Assembly (NCBI RefSeq): GCF_003971065.1
Contig: NZ_RYDV01000012.1
Span: 1 to 36,630 of the forward strand
Length of the DNA: 36,630 nt
Direction: 5' to 3'
Source of the DNA: Candidimonas sp. SYP-B2681
GTDB lineage: Bacteria > Pseudomonadota > Gammaproteobacteria > Burkholderiales > Burkholderiaceae_B
In this document: in pieces, positions 24,995 to 33,477 of the stretch
How positions within the stretch are numbered: the first letter of the stretch is position 1
How the letters are laid out: each line of letters begins with the position of its first letter
Program-made: the position numbers and the translations under genes
Notes under the pieces: model-generated
Database searches by the model: none
What the model saw: the letters and a program-made list of their open reading frames with translations, nothing else
Told to the model about the DNA's origin: nothing

Positions 24995-25609
24995 TTAACC
25001 GGCTGTCAGCAGACCCTCAGCCTTCATTGCTTCTTGCACTGCCGAGTGTGATGCAACACGCTTGAGAAATACAGATAAATGCACATAATCCGAAAGATCC
25101 AGCCCGACATATTTGGACCAGCCCGCTACCGTGAAGAGATAGGCGTCCGCGGCAGTAAGGTTGTCACCGGTAAGGTAGGCGCCGCTGCGCAGCTGGCTCG
25201 ACACCCATTCAAATTTCTTGCGCAAGGATGCGACGAAGACTTCCTTGGCCGATGTGTTCAGCGCCGGATTGAACAGCGGGCTGAACGATTTGTGCAGCTC
25301 GGAAGTGATGTAGTTCTGCCACTCCATCACACGATAGCGTGCCATCGATCCGGCGGCAGGCATAAGGTCTTCGCGGCGTGCACGGTCGGCTATGTATTGC
25401 GCGATAACAGGTCCCTCTGAAAGCCGTTGGCCATTCTCAAGTTCCAGCATCGGCACATACCCTTTTGGATTGATCGTGTAAAAGTCAGCCCCGCTTTCGG
25501 TGCGATGCGTACCTGTGTCGACCTTGGCCAACGTGTGCGGCAGTTTGGTTTCGCGTAATAGGATATGCGGCACGAGCGAGCAGGCACCTGGCGAGAAATG
25601 AAGTTTCAT
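24995..25609 (-). CDS. gstA: Glutathione S-transferase, beta-class (GstA-like)
   Basis: This 204-residue cytosolic enzyme conjugates glutathione to electrophiles. The N-terminal thioredoxin domain reads MKLHFSPGACSLVPHILLRE with the beta-class Cys10, followed by the cis-proline region YVPMLELENGQRLSEGPVI, which holds glutathione. The C-terminal helical domain contains the LTGDNLTAADAYLFTVAGW N-capping box. The length is normal for the class. Its gene is first in a leftward pair with nitronate monooxygenase and lies opposite a LysR regulator, with a LysR-type dyad in between (25678-25699). Confidence 0.9.
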   Translation of the reverse strand: MKLHFSPGACSLVPHILLRETKLPHTLAKVDTGTHRTESGADFYTINPKGYVPMLELENGQRLSEGPVIAQYIADRARREDLMPAAGSMARYRVMEWQNYITSELHKSFSPLFNPALNTSAKEVFVASLRKKFEWVSSQLRSGAYLTGDNLTAADAYLFTVAGWSKYVGLDLSDYVHLSVFLKRVASHSAVQEAMKAEGLLTAG

Positions 25610-25677
25610 TGTTTGTCCTTAAAAAGTTAGCTTTCAATGTCGCTGAAGCAGAGGCGTATCAGCATCAAGGCCACAGT

Positions 25678-25699
25678 TTATTGATGCTATGATCAATAA
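25678..25699. promoter_or_regulatory. Candidate LysR operator
   Basis: TTATTGAT (25678-25685) and ATCAATAA (25692-25699) form a perfect dyad with a six-base centre. It contains a T-N11-A LysR box (TTGAT-N6-ATCAA) and lies 44 bases before the LysR start and about 70 bases before the GST start, as expected for an autoregulated divergent pair. Confidence 0.65.
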
Positions 25700-25742
25700 T
25701 AAATATCAGTCCAGGCAATTTATTTAATACACCACGTAATAT

Positions 25743-26681
25743 ATGAGACGCCATTTCCAAGACGTCCTGGTGGGAAGCATTGAGCTTTTCTGTGCAGCCG
25801 CCGAATGCGGCAGCTTTACCGCTGCGGCCAATGTAGTCGGCGTGACGCCGGCTGCCGTTAGTCGCTCCGTATCGCGGCTGGAGGCGCGTCTCGGCGTGCG
25901 TCTGTTCGTGCGTACGACACGCCAAGTCAATTTGACTGACGATGGGCGCCGCTATTTCGAACAATGCAGACAAGCACTGGCGCAGTTGGTCGATGCTGAA
26001 CGTGCACTGACCGGACGGCAAATCGTGCCTTCGGGTGTGCTGCGAATCAGCGTGCCGACGACCTACGGGCACCATCGCGTACTTCCGTTGCTGCCAGGAT
26101 TTCATGCCCTGTATCCGGAGATACGGGTTGACGTCCACGTCAGCAATCGCAATATCGATTTTGTCGACGAAGGTTACGACCTCGCCATACGCGCCCGTGC
26201 GCCGGCCGACTCCACTTTTATCGCCCGCAAATTGGAAGACGCGGAGCTTGTCGTCGTGGCGGCGCCCGAATACCTTTCGCGGGCGGGCATTCCAGAGTCT
26301 ATCGCCGCACTCGCGCAGCACGACTGCATCAACTTTGTACTGCCCAGCACGGGTCGTCCGGTTCCCTGGCTATTCCGCGAAAAAGGAAAAACACTCGACG
26401 TGGCAACGACCGGCAATTATTGTCTTTATGAGGACGTGCTTTCCGGTGTGACATTGGCGCGCAGCGGCGGGGGCCTGTTTCAGGCCTACCGATTCACGGT
26501 CGAAGAAGATCTGCGCAGGAAAACGCTGGTCGAAGTGTTGTCTGCGCAAGGCGGCTGCTCGCGCCCGTTTTCAGTGATTTATCCTCATGGCCGGCACCTG
26601 TCTTTGAAAGTAAGGACATTCGTGGACTTCCTGCTTGAGGCCTGCCGCGCCAAGGCATACGTCGATGGCCGCTTAGCATAG
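25743..26681 (+). CDS. LysR-family transcriptional regulator
   Basis: A 312-residue LysR-type regulator. Residues about 10-65 form the HTH (ELFCAAAECGSFTAAANVVG, then VTPAAVSRSVSRLEARLGVR and LFVRTTRQVNLTDDGRRYFE). The remainder is the effector domain, with GVLRISVPTTYGHHRVLPLL at its start, then VDVHVSNRNIDFVDEGYDLA and ARSGGGLFQAYRF. The spelling of the effector domain fits the DsdC/YafC-like subgroup that often sits beside oxidoreductases. It is divergent from GST and nitronate monooxygenase and likely controls both through the dyad at 25678-25699. Confidence 0.9.
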   Translation: MRRHFQDVLVGSIELFCAAAECGSFTAAANVVGVTPAAVSRSVSRLEARLGVRLFVRTTRQVNLTDDGRRYFEQCRQALAQLVDAERALTGRQIVPSGVLRISVPTTYGHHRVLPLLPGFHALYPEIRVDVHVSNRNIDFVDEGYDLAIRARAPADSTFIARKLEDAELVVVAAPEYLSRAGIPESIAALAQHDCINFVLPSTGRPVPWLFREKGKTLDVATTGNYCLYEDVLSGVTLARSGGGLFQAYRFTVEEDLRRKTLVEVLSAQGGCSRPFSVIYPHGRHLSLKVRTFVDFLLEACRAKAYVDGRLA

Positions 26682-26781
26682 TAAAGTGCGGCAAATCCCA
26701 ATTCCATGGTCCCGGCAATCATTGACCGCGATTTTGTCCTGTGGGCATCAAATACGATTTGCCGCTACCTATGCAACAAGA

Positions 26782-26877
26782 ATCGAGCGGCCGTGGTGTC
26801 CGGCGATCGTCGACTATTACGAGCGCTTGAGCGAACGCCCGGGCTTTCGTGCATTCGGCCGCAACGGTGAACCTTAA
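26782..26877 (+). pseudogene. C-terminal tail of a second glutathione S-transferase
   Basis: The frame ends with [18 protein letters not shown] and then [11 protein letters not shown] before a stop. This pattern (aromatic-Glu-Arg helix, RP, and a terminal GRNG) is typical of the last 30 residues of many GSTs. Nothing before it in this frame, or in other frames, resembles the thioredoxin domain. I read it as the surviving tail of a deleted GST copy next to the intact one. The match is from memory and short. Confidence 0.5.
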
Positions 26878-27540
26878 GCCTGGTTTCGAAAACGCAAAGA
26901 CTCTTGCTCCTGGCCGCATTCGCAGCCAGGCGCGCTCGCATGATTATCTCGGCGGATAGCACTACCCTGGGAATGATGCCAGCCCCGGCGTTGTCGAACC
27001 GCTCGGGCCTGAAAGCGGGCTTGCATCGAAACCGGAAAATTGCCGAAGCGTTCGACATATATCGCAGTGGTCCGTTAGCCCTGCTATGACGTGCTTCACA
27101 TGTCCAACGCCTTCAAAGTCCATAAGCCGATCTCATAATAATTATTCCACCTTCAGCACCCTCTGATGCTAAGCGAAATCATAAGCGCACACCACTAACC
27201 CAGCCGCCCACAGCCTTCAGGCTACCGGCCAATATCGGGCGCTAGTTGCTGGGGTAAAAACCAATGTCAGTATGCGACGCCGCCGTTAAACGACTAACGC
27301 AAAAGCCAACGCTTGCTTGAACCCAGAGCAGCAGACCGCAGGTCGCTCGCTTTTGCGGTAAGCAAGGCGCAGTTTAATTATTTTCATCCCTCAATGTCCA
27401 TGAAAGCGTGCCGTTAACAACACTCACACTGCGTATCGGATGTCATCACGCTGGCGTCCGAGCAGATCATGCCGGCGCCGGCAAATGGCGCGAAACCACA
27501 TTACCCAAACCACATCACCAAATCAATTACAGAGAGAAGC
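26878..27540. other. Region without recognisable gene upstream of the chemoreceptor remnant
   Basis: No supported frame is found. The first transmembrane helix and ligand domain of the following chemoreceptor should be here but are not recognisable, so this DNA is either unrelated or heavily decayed. Confidence 0.4.
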
Positions 27541-28346
27541 GTTTTCTGCTCATGGTTACTGACAGCCGGCATCACACGGCCTATTCGCGAAGCTGTCGAT
27601 ATTGCCGAAGCCGTGGCAAGCGGCGATCTAACCCGATCCATTGCCGTTTCAACCAATGATGAGCTGGATGCGCTGCTGAAGGCACTAAAGAACATGAACG
27701 ACTGTCTGGTGACTATCGTCAGCCAAGTGCGCATCGGTACCGACACCATCGCCACCGCTTCGAGCCAAATCGCAGCAGGCAATCTCGACCTATCGTCGCG
27801 CACCACACAGCAGGCCAGTTCGCTCGAAGAAACCGCATCATCGATGGAAGAACTTTCCGCGACCGTAAAGCAGAATGCCGGCAACGTCCTGCAGGCCAAT
27901 GAACTGGCGGTCTCGGCTTCGAACGTTGCCGTCAAAGGCGGCGCCGTAGTATCACAAGTTGTCGACACGATGGGCTCAATCAATGACTCGGCCAAAAAAA
28001 TCGTGGACATCATTGGCGTCATTGACGGCATTGCCTTCCAGACCAATATCCTCGCGTTGAACGCGGCGGTGGAAGCTGCGCGCGCAAGATGGACCAAGTG
28101 ACCCAGCAAAACGCATCGCTAGTGGAAGAAGCCGCTGCCGCTGCCGAATCGATGCAGGATCAAGCCGACAATCTCGCGCAAGTCGTCAGCGTGTTCAAAC
28201 TCGACGGCATGCGGACCACGACGGTTGCGTCTCGAACTGAGGCGCAGCGCCATGGTGTCAACATCACAGCGTTAGCCACGAACGTTGCTCCAAAGGCGCG
28301 GAACGCGATTGCTGCCCATCAACAACAACGCATCACGAACATGTAG
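27541..28346 (+). pseudogene. Methyl-accepting chemotaxis protein with two deletions
   Basis: The recognisable part begins in the second membrane helix (VFCSWLLTAGITRPI), continues through HAMP (VDIAEAVASGDLTRS) and the methylation helix (QQASSLEETASSMEELSATV) to the approach of the signalling tip (FQTNILALNAAVEAARA). There it jumps, at about 28087-28089, with a change of frame, to the MDQVTQQNASLVEEAAAAAE segment near the C-terminus. The about 100 residues forming the CheA/CheW-binding hairpin tip are missing, as are the periplasmic sensor and first helix. The product could not signal. It is a clear pseudogene. Confidence 0.85.
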
Positions 28347-28414
28347 CCTGCTGCCGGCGACATTGACAAGCTTGTGTAAAGGTACGGTAATGCGGTGCCG
28401 GGTTATCCCTTGCG

Positions 28415-29017
28415 TCAAGGCGTCGTTCTCGACATAAAATATGCAAGTGCCTTGATGTCGTCGTCGCTGGCGCCATACAGTGCCGCCGCCATGATCGTGT
28501 CGCGTCCCACCGCCTGGTTCGACTTGAACTGCCGCATGCTTTGTAGCAAGTAGTCCTCGCGTTGTCCTGCCAGCCGCGGCATCTGTTCACGCCCCACGTA
28601 GTTGGGCAGGTGACAAGTGCCGCAACGCATCTCGCGCGCAAGCTTCTCGCCCATAACATACAGCGATTGCTGGCGGTCCGCAGGCGGGCTTGTCAGGGGC
28701 AAGGCAGCATAATGCGTGGCCATGGCCGTAAGCTCCTCATCTGTCACGCCGTCCAGCACACCCTGCATAATGGGGATGTTGCGCATACCTTCCCGAATCA
28801 TCACCAACTGGTTCTCGATGAAAATCTTGGGTTGGCTCGCCAACGACGGCACACCCTCTTGTTGGGAATTGCCGTCAGCCCCGTGACACGCGACGCAACG
28901 CATCAGCTTCGCGCTGATATTTTGCGCTTGCGCCCCGGACGTCAGGCCGCTGAAGAAGGCGGCCAGCAGGACCGCCTTCCAAGACAACAAAGCCCCGAAA
29001 CTAAATGACAAATGCAT
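28415..29017 (-). CDS. Diheme c-type cytochrome
   Basis: A 200-residue exported electron carrier with a signal sequence ending around AQA (residue 32) and two heme-binding motifs, CVACH (41-45) and CGTCH (132-136), each in its own class I cytochrome c domain. The distal Met ligands are likely Met84 (IPIMQGVLDG) and Met173 or a nearby one (DTIMAAALYGAS). Its start lies four bases after the stop of the sorbosone dehydrogenase-like gene, in the same operon, so it most likely accepts electrons from that enzyme and passes them to a terminal oxidase. Similar diheme cytochromes pair with other PQQ-type dehydrogenases. Confidence 0.88.
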   Translation of the reverse strand: MHLSFSFGALLSWKAVLLAAFFSGLTSGAQAQNISAKLMRCVACHGADGNSQQEGVPSLASQPKIFIENQLVMIREGMRNIPIMQGVLDGVTDEELTAMATHYAALPLTSPPADRQQSLYVMGEKLAREMRCGTCHLPNYVGREQMPRLAGQREDYLLQSMRQFKSNQAVGRDTIMAAALYGASDDDIKALAYFMSRTTP

Positions 29018-29021
29018 ACGC

Positions 29022-30236
29022 TTACTTGCTGTAGCTTATGCGGTAAATGGCACCGTTCTGCTCGTCGGATACCAGCATGGCGCCGTCGGGCATCTGCATA
29101 AGATAAGCGGGACGGCCCCAGAAGGACTGGTCCGCTTCATTCATGAACCCGGTGAGAAAAGGCTCGACCTTGGCGTTCTTACCATCGGCATCCGCCTTGA
29201 CCATCACCACGTCAAAGCCGGTTTTCTTGCTGCGATTCCATGAGCCTTTGCGTGCCGCCAACAAGGCATTGCGGTATTCAGCAGGAAACATGTCGCCGGT
29301 ATAAAAGGCGACGCCCAGCGAAGCGGCATGGGGCCCCATCAGTGCCACGGGCTGCTCCACGCCTTCGCAAGCATCGGCCTTATTGATGTCCGGATCAGCC
29401 ACATTGCCCTGATGGCAGTACGGGAAGCCGAAGTTAAGGCCCGTCTTGCTGATACGGTTCAACGTATCGTTTGGAACGTCGTCGCCCATCCAGTCGCGTC
29501 CATGGTTGCTGAACCACAGTTCCTGGGTTGCTGGATGCCAGTCAAAGCCTACGCTGTTGCGCACGCCTTGGGCAAGCACCTCCATGCCGGAGCCATCGGC
29601 GTTGTAGCGGCGAATCTGCGCATATTCTTGAGTGGGCAGTTCGCATATATTGCAAGGCGCTCCGAACGGAACGTAGAGCTTACCGTCAGGACCGAAAGCG
29701 ATGTATTTCCAGTTGTGGTGCTGCTCGGGCGGCAAGCTGAACTTTTCGGTCATGTCCACTGGCGCCGCAGTGGGGTTCTTCTCGATGCCGTCGTAGCGCA
29801 ACACCTTGTCGATGGCCATCACGTATAAAGAACCATCTTTGAAGGCAACGCCTGCGGGTTGATTCAGTTTGTCCGCCACCGTGCGCACGCTGCGCGAACC
29901 GCCCGCGTCAGTCACTTCATAGACGCGACCTATGCCGCGGGTGCCGACATAAACCTTGCCATCGTCGCCGCGCGCCATCGCGCGTCCGCCCGGCAAGCCG
30001 GTCGCCCAGATCTCGGCTTTAAAGCCGGCCGGCATACTCAGCTTATCGATCGGAATCTCTGACGCAGGCGTGACCGTCAACTTACCGGCCATGGGCGCCA
30101 GAGTGGACGAAGACATGCTGGCCGGCATGCCCTGCTTCCATGCGGGGGCTGGCGGTGTCTGCGCCCAGGATGCCGTGGCTGCGGCAGCGAATGTCAGAGC
30201 AAGCGTGCCGCGACCCAAAGATAGTAGGTTTTTCAA
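29022..30236 (-). CDS. Sorbosone dehydrogenase/PQQ-dependent sugar dehydrogenase family protein
   Basis: The 404-residue protein has a Sec signal (to AWA, about residue 25) and a six-bladed propeller of the soluble PQQ glucose/sorbosone dehydrogenase type, so it likely works in the periplasm. Conserved pieces include GLPGGRAMARGDDGKVYVGT, FGPDGKLYVPFGAPCNIC, VRNSVGFDWHPATQELWFSN and HGRDWMGDDVPNDTLN. The His/Asp residues in HHNWKY and HGRDW match expected cofactor or calcium sites. The diheme cytochrome follows with only a four-base gap. The sugar or aldehyde substrate is unknown; some members do not bind PQQ. Confidence 0.85.
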   Translation of the reverse strand: MKNLLSLGRGTLALTFAAAATASWAQTPPAPAWKQGMPASMSSSTLAPMAGKLTVTPASEIPIDKLSMPAGFKAEIWATGLPGGRAMARGDDGKVYVGTRGIGRVYEVTDAGGSRSVRTVADKLNQPAGVAFKDGSLYVMAIDKVLRYDGIEKNPTAAPVDMTEKFSLPPEQHHNWKYIAFGPDGKLYVPFGAPCNICELPTQEYAQIRRYNADGSGMEVLAQGVRNSVGFDWHPATQELWFSNHGRDWMGDDVPNDTLNRISKTGLNFGFPYCHQGNVADPDINKADACEGVEQPVALMGPHAASLGVAFYTGDMFPAEYRNALLAARKGSWNRSKKTGFDVVMVKADADGKNAKVEPFLTGFMNEADQSFWGRPAYLMQMPDGAMLVSDEQNGAIYRISYSK

Positions 30237-30571
30237 GTTTGTCTCCAGTTGTCGTTATAAATTATTCTTCTTGCAAACACGGTTGATTCTATCTACCGTC
30301 TTTACGGTCGACCAGCCCAATACGTCGTAGGCGATGTTACTGAAGCATCTTCACTGCGTTGACCATTGAAGTGTATGAAAACGCGCAATAGAAATGCTGT
30401 CTCGTCGAACTTGCACGTTGCCAGCGCGGGGATCTTTCCTATCAGAAGGTTTCGAAAGCGATTACCACATCAACAATTCAAGATGCGTCACCTTTTCACC
30501 TGAAGGGGGGTAATTGGCTCCGTTTGGTATGAGATCTAGCCGCGCGCCGCATTCATGCGTACACTTGCCGC
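30237..30571. other. Divergent promoter region between the dehydrogenase and an ABC ATPase
   Basis: There is no coding frame of note. The stretch is AT-richer than its neighbours and must carry the leftward promoter of the dehydrogenase operon. I saw no convincing palindrome. Confidence 0.4.
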
Positions 30572-31201
30572 ATGCTACGCATCGACAATCTCAGCAAGCG
30601 CTATGGTGACCATCTACTATTCCAGGGGCTGACTCATACGTTCCCGCCTGGATGCGTGGCGCTATGCGAAGAAGGCAGCACCGGCAAATCCAGTTTGCTC
30701 GGCATCATCGCGGGCGTGATCGCGCCGGATGCAGGAGACGTCTGGATCGACGGACATTCGCTGATAAAAACTCCGCTTCAAGCCAAAGCCCGCATGGCCT
30801 ATATTCCCGATAATTGCTTGGCGATTCCGAAGCAAACGGGGCGCAGATTACTCGAACAAGTCGCCTTGGAAAAGAACACAATACTCGACGATGCCGTGCT
30901 CGATGTGGCATACAAATTGGGGCTGGAACCGCATCTGGACAAGCGCTTCGAACAGATGTCGACGGGGACGCGCCGAAAGGTCTTCCTGACGGCCGCCGCC
31001 CTGGGTCAGCCAGCTGCCGTCATCGCGGACGGCCCCAGCGACGGGTTAGACGCGCGGGCTCGGGCTGTGCTCGCCGCACAGTTCAAGACCTGGTCCCGGG
31101 ATCGCGTCGTGCTATTCGCCAGTCACGATGCCGAATTGGTCCAAGCCTGCGGAGCAAGCACAATCAATGTCGCCGCGCTGGATGCGCTCCACAGGTCTTA
31201 A
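30572..31201 (+). CDS. Orphan ABC-type ATPase with degenerate nucleotide motifs
   Basis: A 209-residue ABC ATPase domain with no membrane segment. The Walker A reads EEGSTGKS (33-40): the Lys and Ser remain, but both other glycines are lost (consensus GxxGxGKS). The Q-loop position reads YIPDN, lacking Gln. The signature is MSTGTRRK (129-136). Walker B ends IADGPSDGLD, so the catalytic Glu after Asp153 is Gly154. The H-loop His185 is kept (FASHDAE). The ORF has no permease, lipoprotein or second ATPase next to it. It could be a regulator or a relic that still binds ATP weakly; the reading frame is intact over the normal family length. Confidence 0.8.
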   Translation: MLRIDNLSKRYGDHLLFQGLTHTFPPGCVALCEEGSTGKSSLLGIIAGVIAPDAGDVWIDGHSLIKTPLQAKARMAYIPDNCLAIPKQTGRRLLEQVALEKNTILDDAVLDVAYKLGLEPHLDKRFEQMSTGTRRKVFLTAAALGQPAAVIADGPSDGLDARARAVLAAQFKTWSRDRVVLFASHDAELVQACGASTINVAALDALHRS

Positions 31202-31352
31202 GGCATGCGCTGAATTTCCGTAGGGTGATATGCGGAGCCACCCGTGAGCGCTCATGCAGTCAACTAAACCGGCAACCATCCAATTCCGCACCATGGCCAT
31301 GGGCCCGAATAGTGCGTCACCTTGGTCCGCCTTGTCGGTGCGAGATATGAGC

Positions 31353-32000
31353 CTACTGCTTATAGCTGTCGTCCTTCCTATCGAGCATTCTTATTAACGC
31401 TGCCCATTCCGTTATTCCATAGGCCTTGCGCTCACCAGGGTGATCAGCGCAAGACTGGACGCTTAGCTGATCGTTGGTCGACGCGATGATAGGCTCAGAT
31501 GGAACTATCAATTCGGTGTTGGCCGCCATCGCCTTAAGTTGAATGGCGCACGCGCGCTGCAGCCGGTAAATGTTGTTGAATGCCTCTTGGACTGTAGGAC
31601 CAGCCGCTAAAAGGCCGTGATTACGCAGAACCATAACGTCGGCGTCCGCCATATCGGCAATTAAGCGCCCGCGTTCGCCCTTACTCAATGCAACAGCTTC
31701 GTGGTGATGATAGGGGACCTGTCGGAACCGCATGGCTGTCTGGGTAAACGGCAAAAGCCCGCGCTTCATCGTGGAAACTGCGACGCCATCTATTGTGTGG
31801 GTGTGAATGGCGCACTCGAGATCTTTTCTGGCGCTGCGAAGCGCATTATGAATAATGTACCCCGCCTTACTAATGGAATAGCTTGTCCAGGGGTTATAGA
31901 GGACATCACCTCCCAGATCAACCCTCAAGAGCGAGGATGCCGTGATCTCGGAATACATAACGCCGAGTGGATTAAAACCGTACCTGGCGATATCTCGCCA
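31353..32000 (-). pseudogene. Class II aldolase/adducin-family protein lacking its N-terminus
   Basis: The recognisable sequence starts in mid-domain with RYGFNPLGVMYSEITASSLL, directly after an in-frame stop near 32002-32004. It continues with the zinc-binding HTHT (IHTHTIDGVAVSTMK), a second His cluster PYHHHEAVAL, and VLRNHGLLAAGPTVQEAF to a normal C-terminus. The first 50 or so residues of a normal protein, including the catalytic start of the fold, are missing. The ATG at 31958 could initiate a 201-residue product, but it would start in the middle of the domain. It is probably inactive. Confidence 0.75.
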
Positions 32001-32478
32001 CTAGCCGCTAGCCCGTTGGGTAATTAACGCGACCAGCCCAATGTAAGCTCGCCTAAATCCGCATCCAAAACTTTTCCTCGAGTCGGCCGTCGTTCATATG
32101 GACGATGCGAAGGAATAAGGCTAAAAAAGACTGGATGTAACCGGCTCGGGGTTCTTTCCTTATTGGTAAGCCGGCACAAAGTCCACGATCTCTGTGGCCT
32201 GAAACTGCTATGCCATCTCCCTCGTCGACTTCCGCCATTCGGCCTAATAAGGGTTGCTACTCCCAGACGTAAAGCGGAGCGGATCGTAGGCTGTATTCCG
32301 CATGTATCGATCAGCGTAGGACCTTAAGATATCCCCATGCATTTCGTTTCTTTCGTTAAAAAAAGAATCAAATGTGTAACAACAAGAAGCGGGGGAAAAA
32401 GACCACTAACGAACTGGCACACCCCGCCGTAACGCCTAACGAAAATAAATAACGTGACTGCGGTTGGGAGAGGATTAG
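32001..32478. other. Leader of the curli operon, without a gene
   Basis: No supported coding sequence lies here; a 61-codon frame on the minus strand has no recognisable content. The last about 130 bases before csgE are A-rich (including GTTAAAAAAAGAATC at about 32356) and probably contain the curli promoter. I could not identify a confident -35/-10 pair. Confidence 0.45.
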
Positions 32479-33012
32479 ATGCGTCTGTTCGAGGTAACCC
32501 TGGCAGGGTCTATTGCCTTTGCGCTGTGTAGCTTTGCTGCTTATGGCGCAAACCCTTCGGTGACCAGGGATGTACCCGAAAAATTAATAGCACGCAAGGA
32601 CCCTGGGCAGAAAACCCGCGTTGATGGTCCGGCCGGAACCAGTGGCATACCGGGCGTCACTGGCGGCAGGAAAAGTGTTTTTGATGACCCCCTTGCAGGT
32701 GTTGTCGTCAATCGCACCATAACGGTACTTGGCAAAGATTTTTATCAGCACTTCACCTCTCGTTGGCGCGAAAAAGACGTTGGCAGCCAATTCACGATTT
32801 CCATTCATGAGCGCCCGTCGGCACGCTTTGGCAGTGAAATCTGGGTGCAGTTCCGACAAAAACGTATGTTCCACACGTTTTTGCCACCCGCCCGCGCAGC
32901 GACCAAAAAAATCAGTGCGATGGCAGTAGAGACGGTTTACCAGAATATCAATAACAGCGAAGTCGAACGCATTATGGTCAAAAGCCCTGATCTTGGGCCT
33001 GAGGAGATGTAA
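32479..33012 (+). CDS. csgE: Curli secretion accessory protein CsgE
   Basis: This 177-residue periplasmic protein matches CsgE, which caps the CsgG pore and selects curlins for export. The Sec signal ends around AYGA (residue 24). After a Gly/Pro-rich stretch absent from E. coli CsgE (about residues 25-70), the conserved core begins LAGVVVNRTITVLGKDFYQH and includes SIHERPSARFGSEIWVQF and MFHTFLPPARAATKK. GGGAGAGG precedes the ATG. The stop abuts the csgF start with no gap, starting the csgE-F-G operon. The order E-F-G is as in the enterobacterial csgDEFG operon, but here curlin follows on the same strand. Confidence 0.88.
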   Translation: MRLFEVTLAGSIAFALCSFAAYGANPSVTRDVPEKLIARKDPGQKTRVDGPAGTSGIPGVTGGRKSVFDDPLAGVVVNRTITVLGKDFYQHFTSRWREKDVGSQFTISIHERPSARFGSEIWVQFRQKRMFHTFLPPARAATKKISAMAVETVYQNINNSEVERIMVKSPDLGPEEM

Positions 33013-33477
33013 ATGAAAGGAGCAATCGTGTCAAAGAAAAACGAATACCGCCTGCGTAGCGCCCTGTTTTTTGCGTCATGGGCAATGCTCAGCCAAGCTG
33101 CGGCAACCGAACTGGTTTATTACCCGTTGAATCCATCATTTGGCGGCAGCCCCTTAAACGGACCTGTCCTATTGAATTCAGCTTTGGCTACAAACAAGCA
33201 TACCAACCCCGACATGGGCGCCGAGGAATTCAAAGAGAAGACACCGGCGCAATTGCTGAATGAATCGATTGAGCGCAATGTCATAGGCCGGCTCTCCAGC
33301 GCGGCCAGTTCGCAGATTATGGATGCCAATGGAAACTTTGTACCAGGTCGGTTGGAAACCACTAATTTCGTCATCAATGTTGTGGTGTCGCCAGCAAACC
33401 CCAATGATCTGACCGTCACGACAACCGACAAGTTGACAGGCGCGTCCACGATCTTCCATGTGAGTAATCCAGCATGA
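33013..33477 (+). CDS. csgF: Curli assembly protein CsgF
   Basis: The 154-residue protein is CsgF, which links the CsgG pore to the curlin nucleator at the cell surface. After an N-terminal signal ending AAATE (about residue 36), the mature start is LVYYPLNPSFGGSPLNGPVL, very close to the conserved F-x-NPNFGG-N start that sits in the CsgG pore, followed by LNSALATNKH. A second possible start is the GTG at 33028, with AAGGAG just ahead; either gives the same mature protein. It overlaps csgG by four bases (ATGA), indicating coupled translation. Confidence 0.9.
   Translation: MKGAIVSKKNEYRLRSALFFASWAMLSQAAATELVYYPLNPSFGGSPLNGPVLLNSALATNKHTNPDMGAEEFKEKTPAQLLNESIERNVIGRLSSAASSQIMDANGNFVPGRLETTNFVINVVVSPANPNDLTVTTTDKLTGASTIFHVSNPA

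Noticed and set aside
27408-27659. Open frame overlapping the start of the chemoreceptor remnant
   Set aside because: It is out of frame with the HAMP and methylation helices, which carry the clear family signal.
31701-32027. Frame opposite the class II aldolase remnant
   Set aside because: It is a shadow: the minus-strand frame shows a continuous zinc-site and family pattern, this one shows none.
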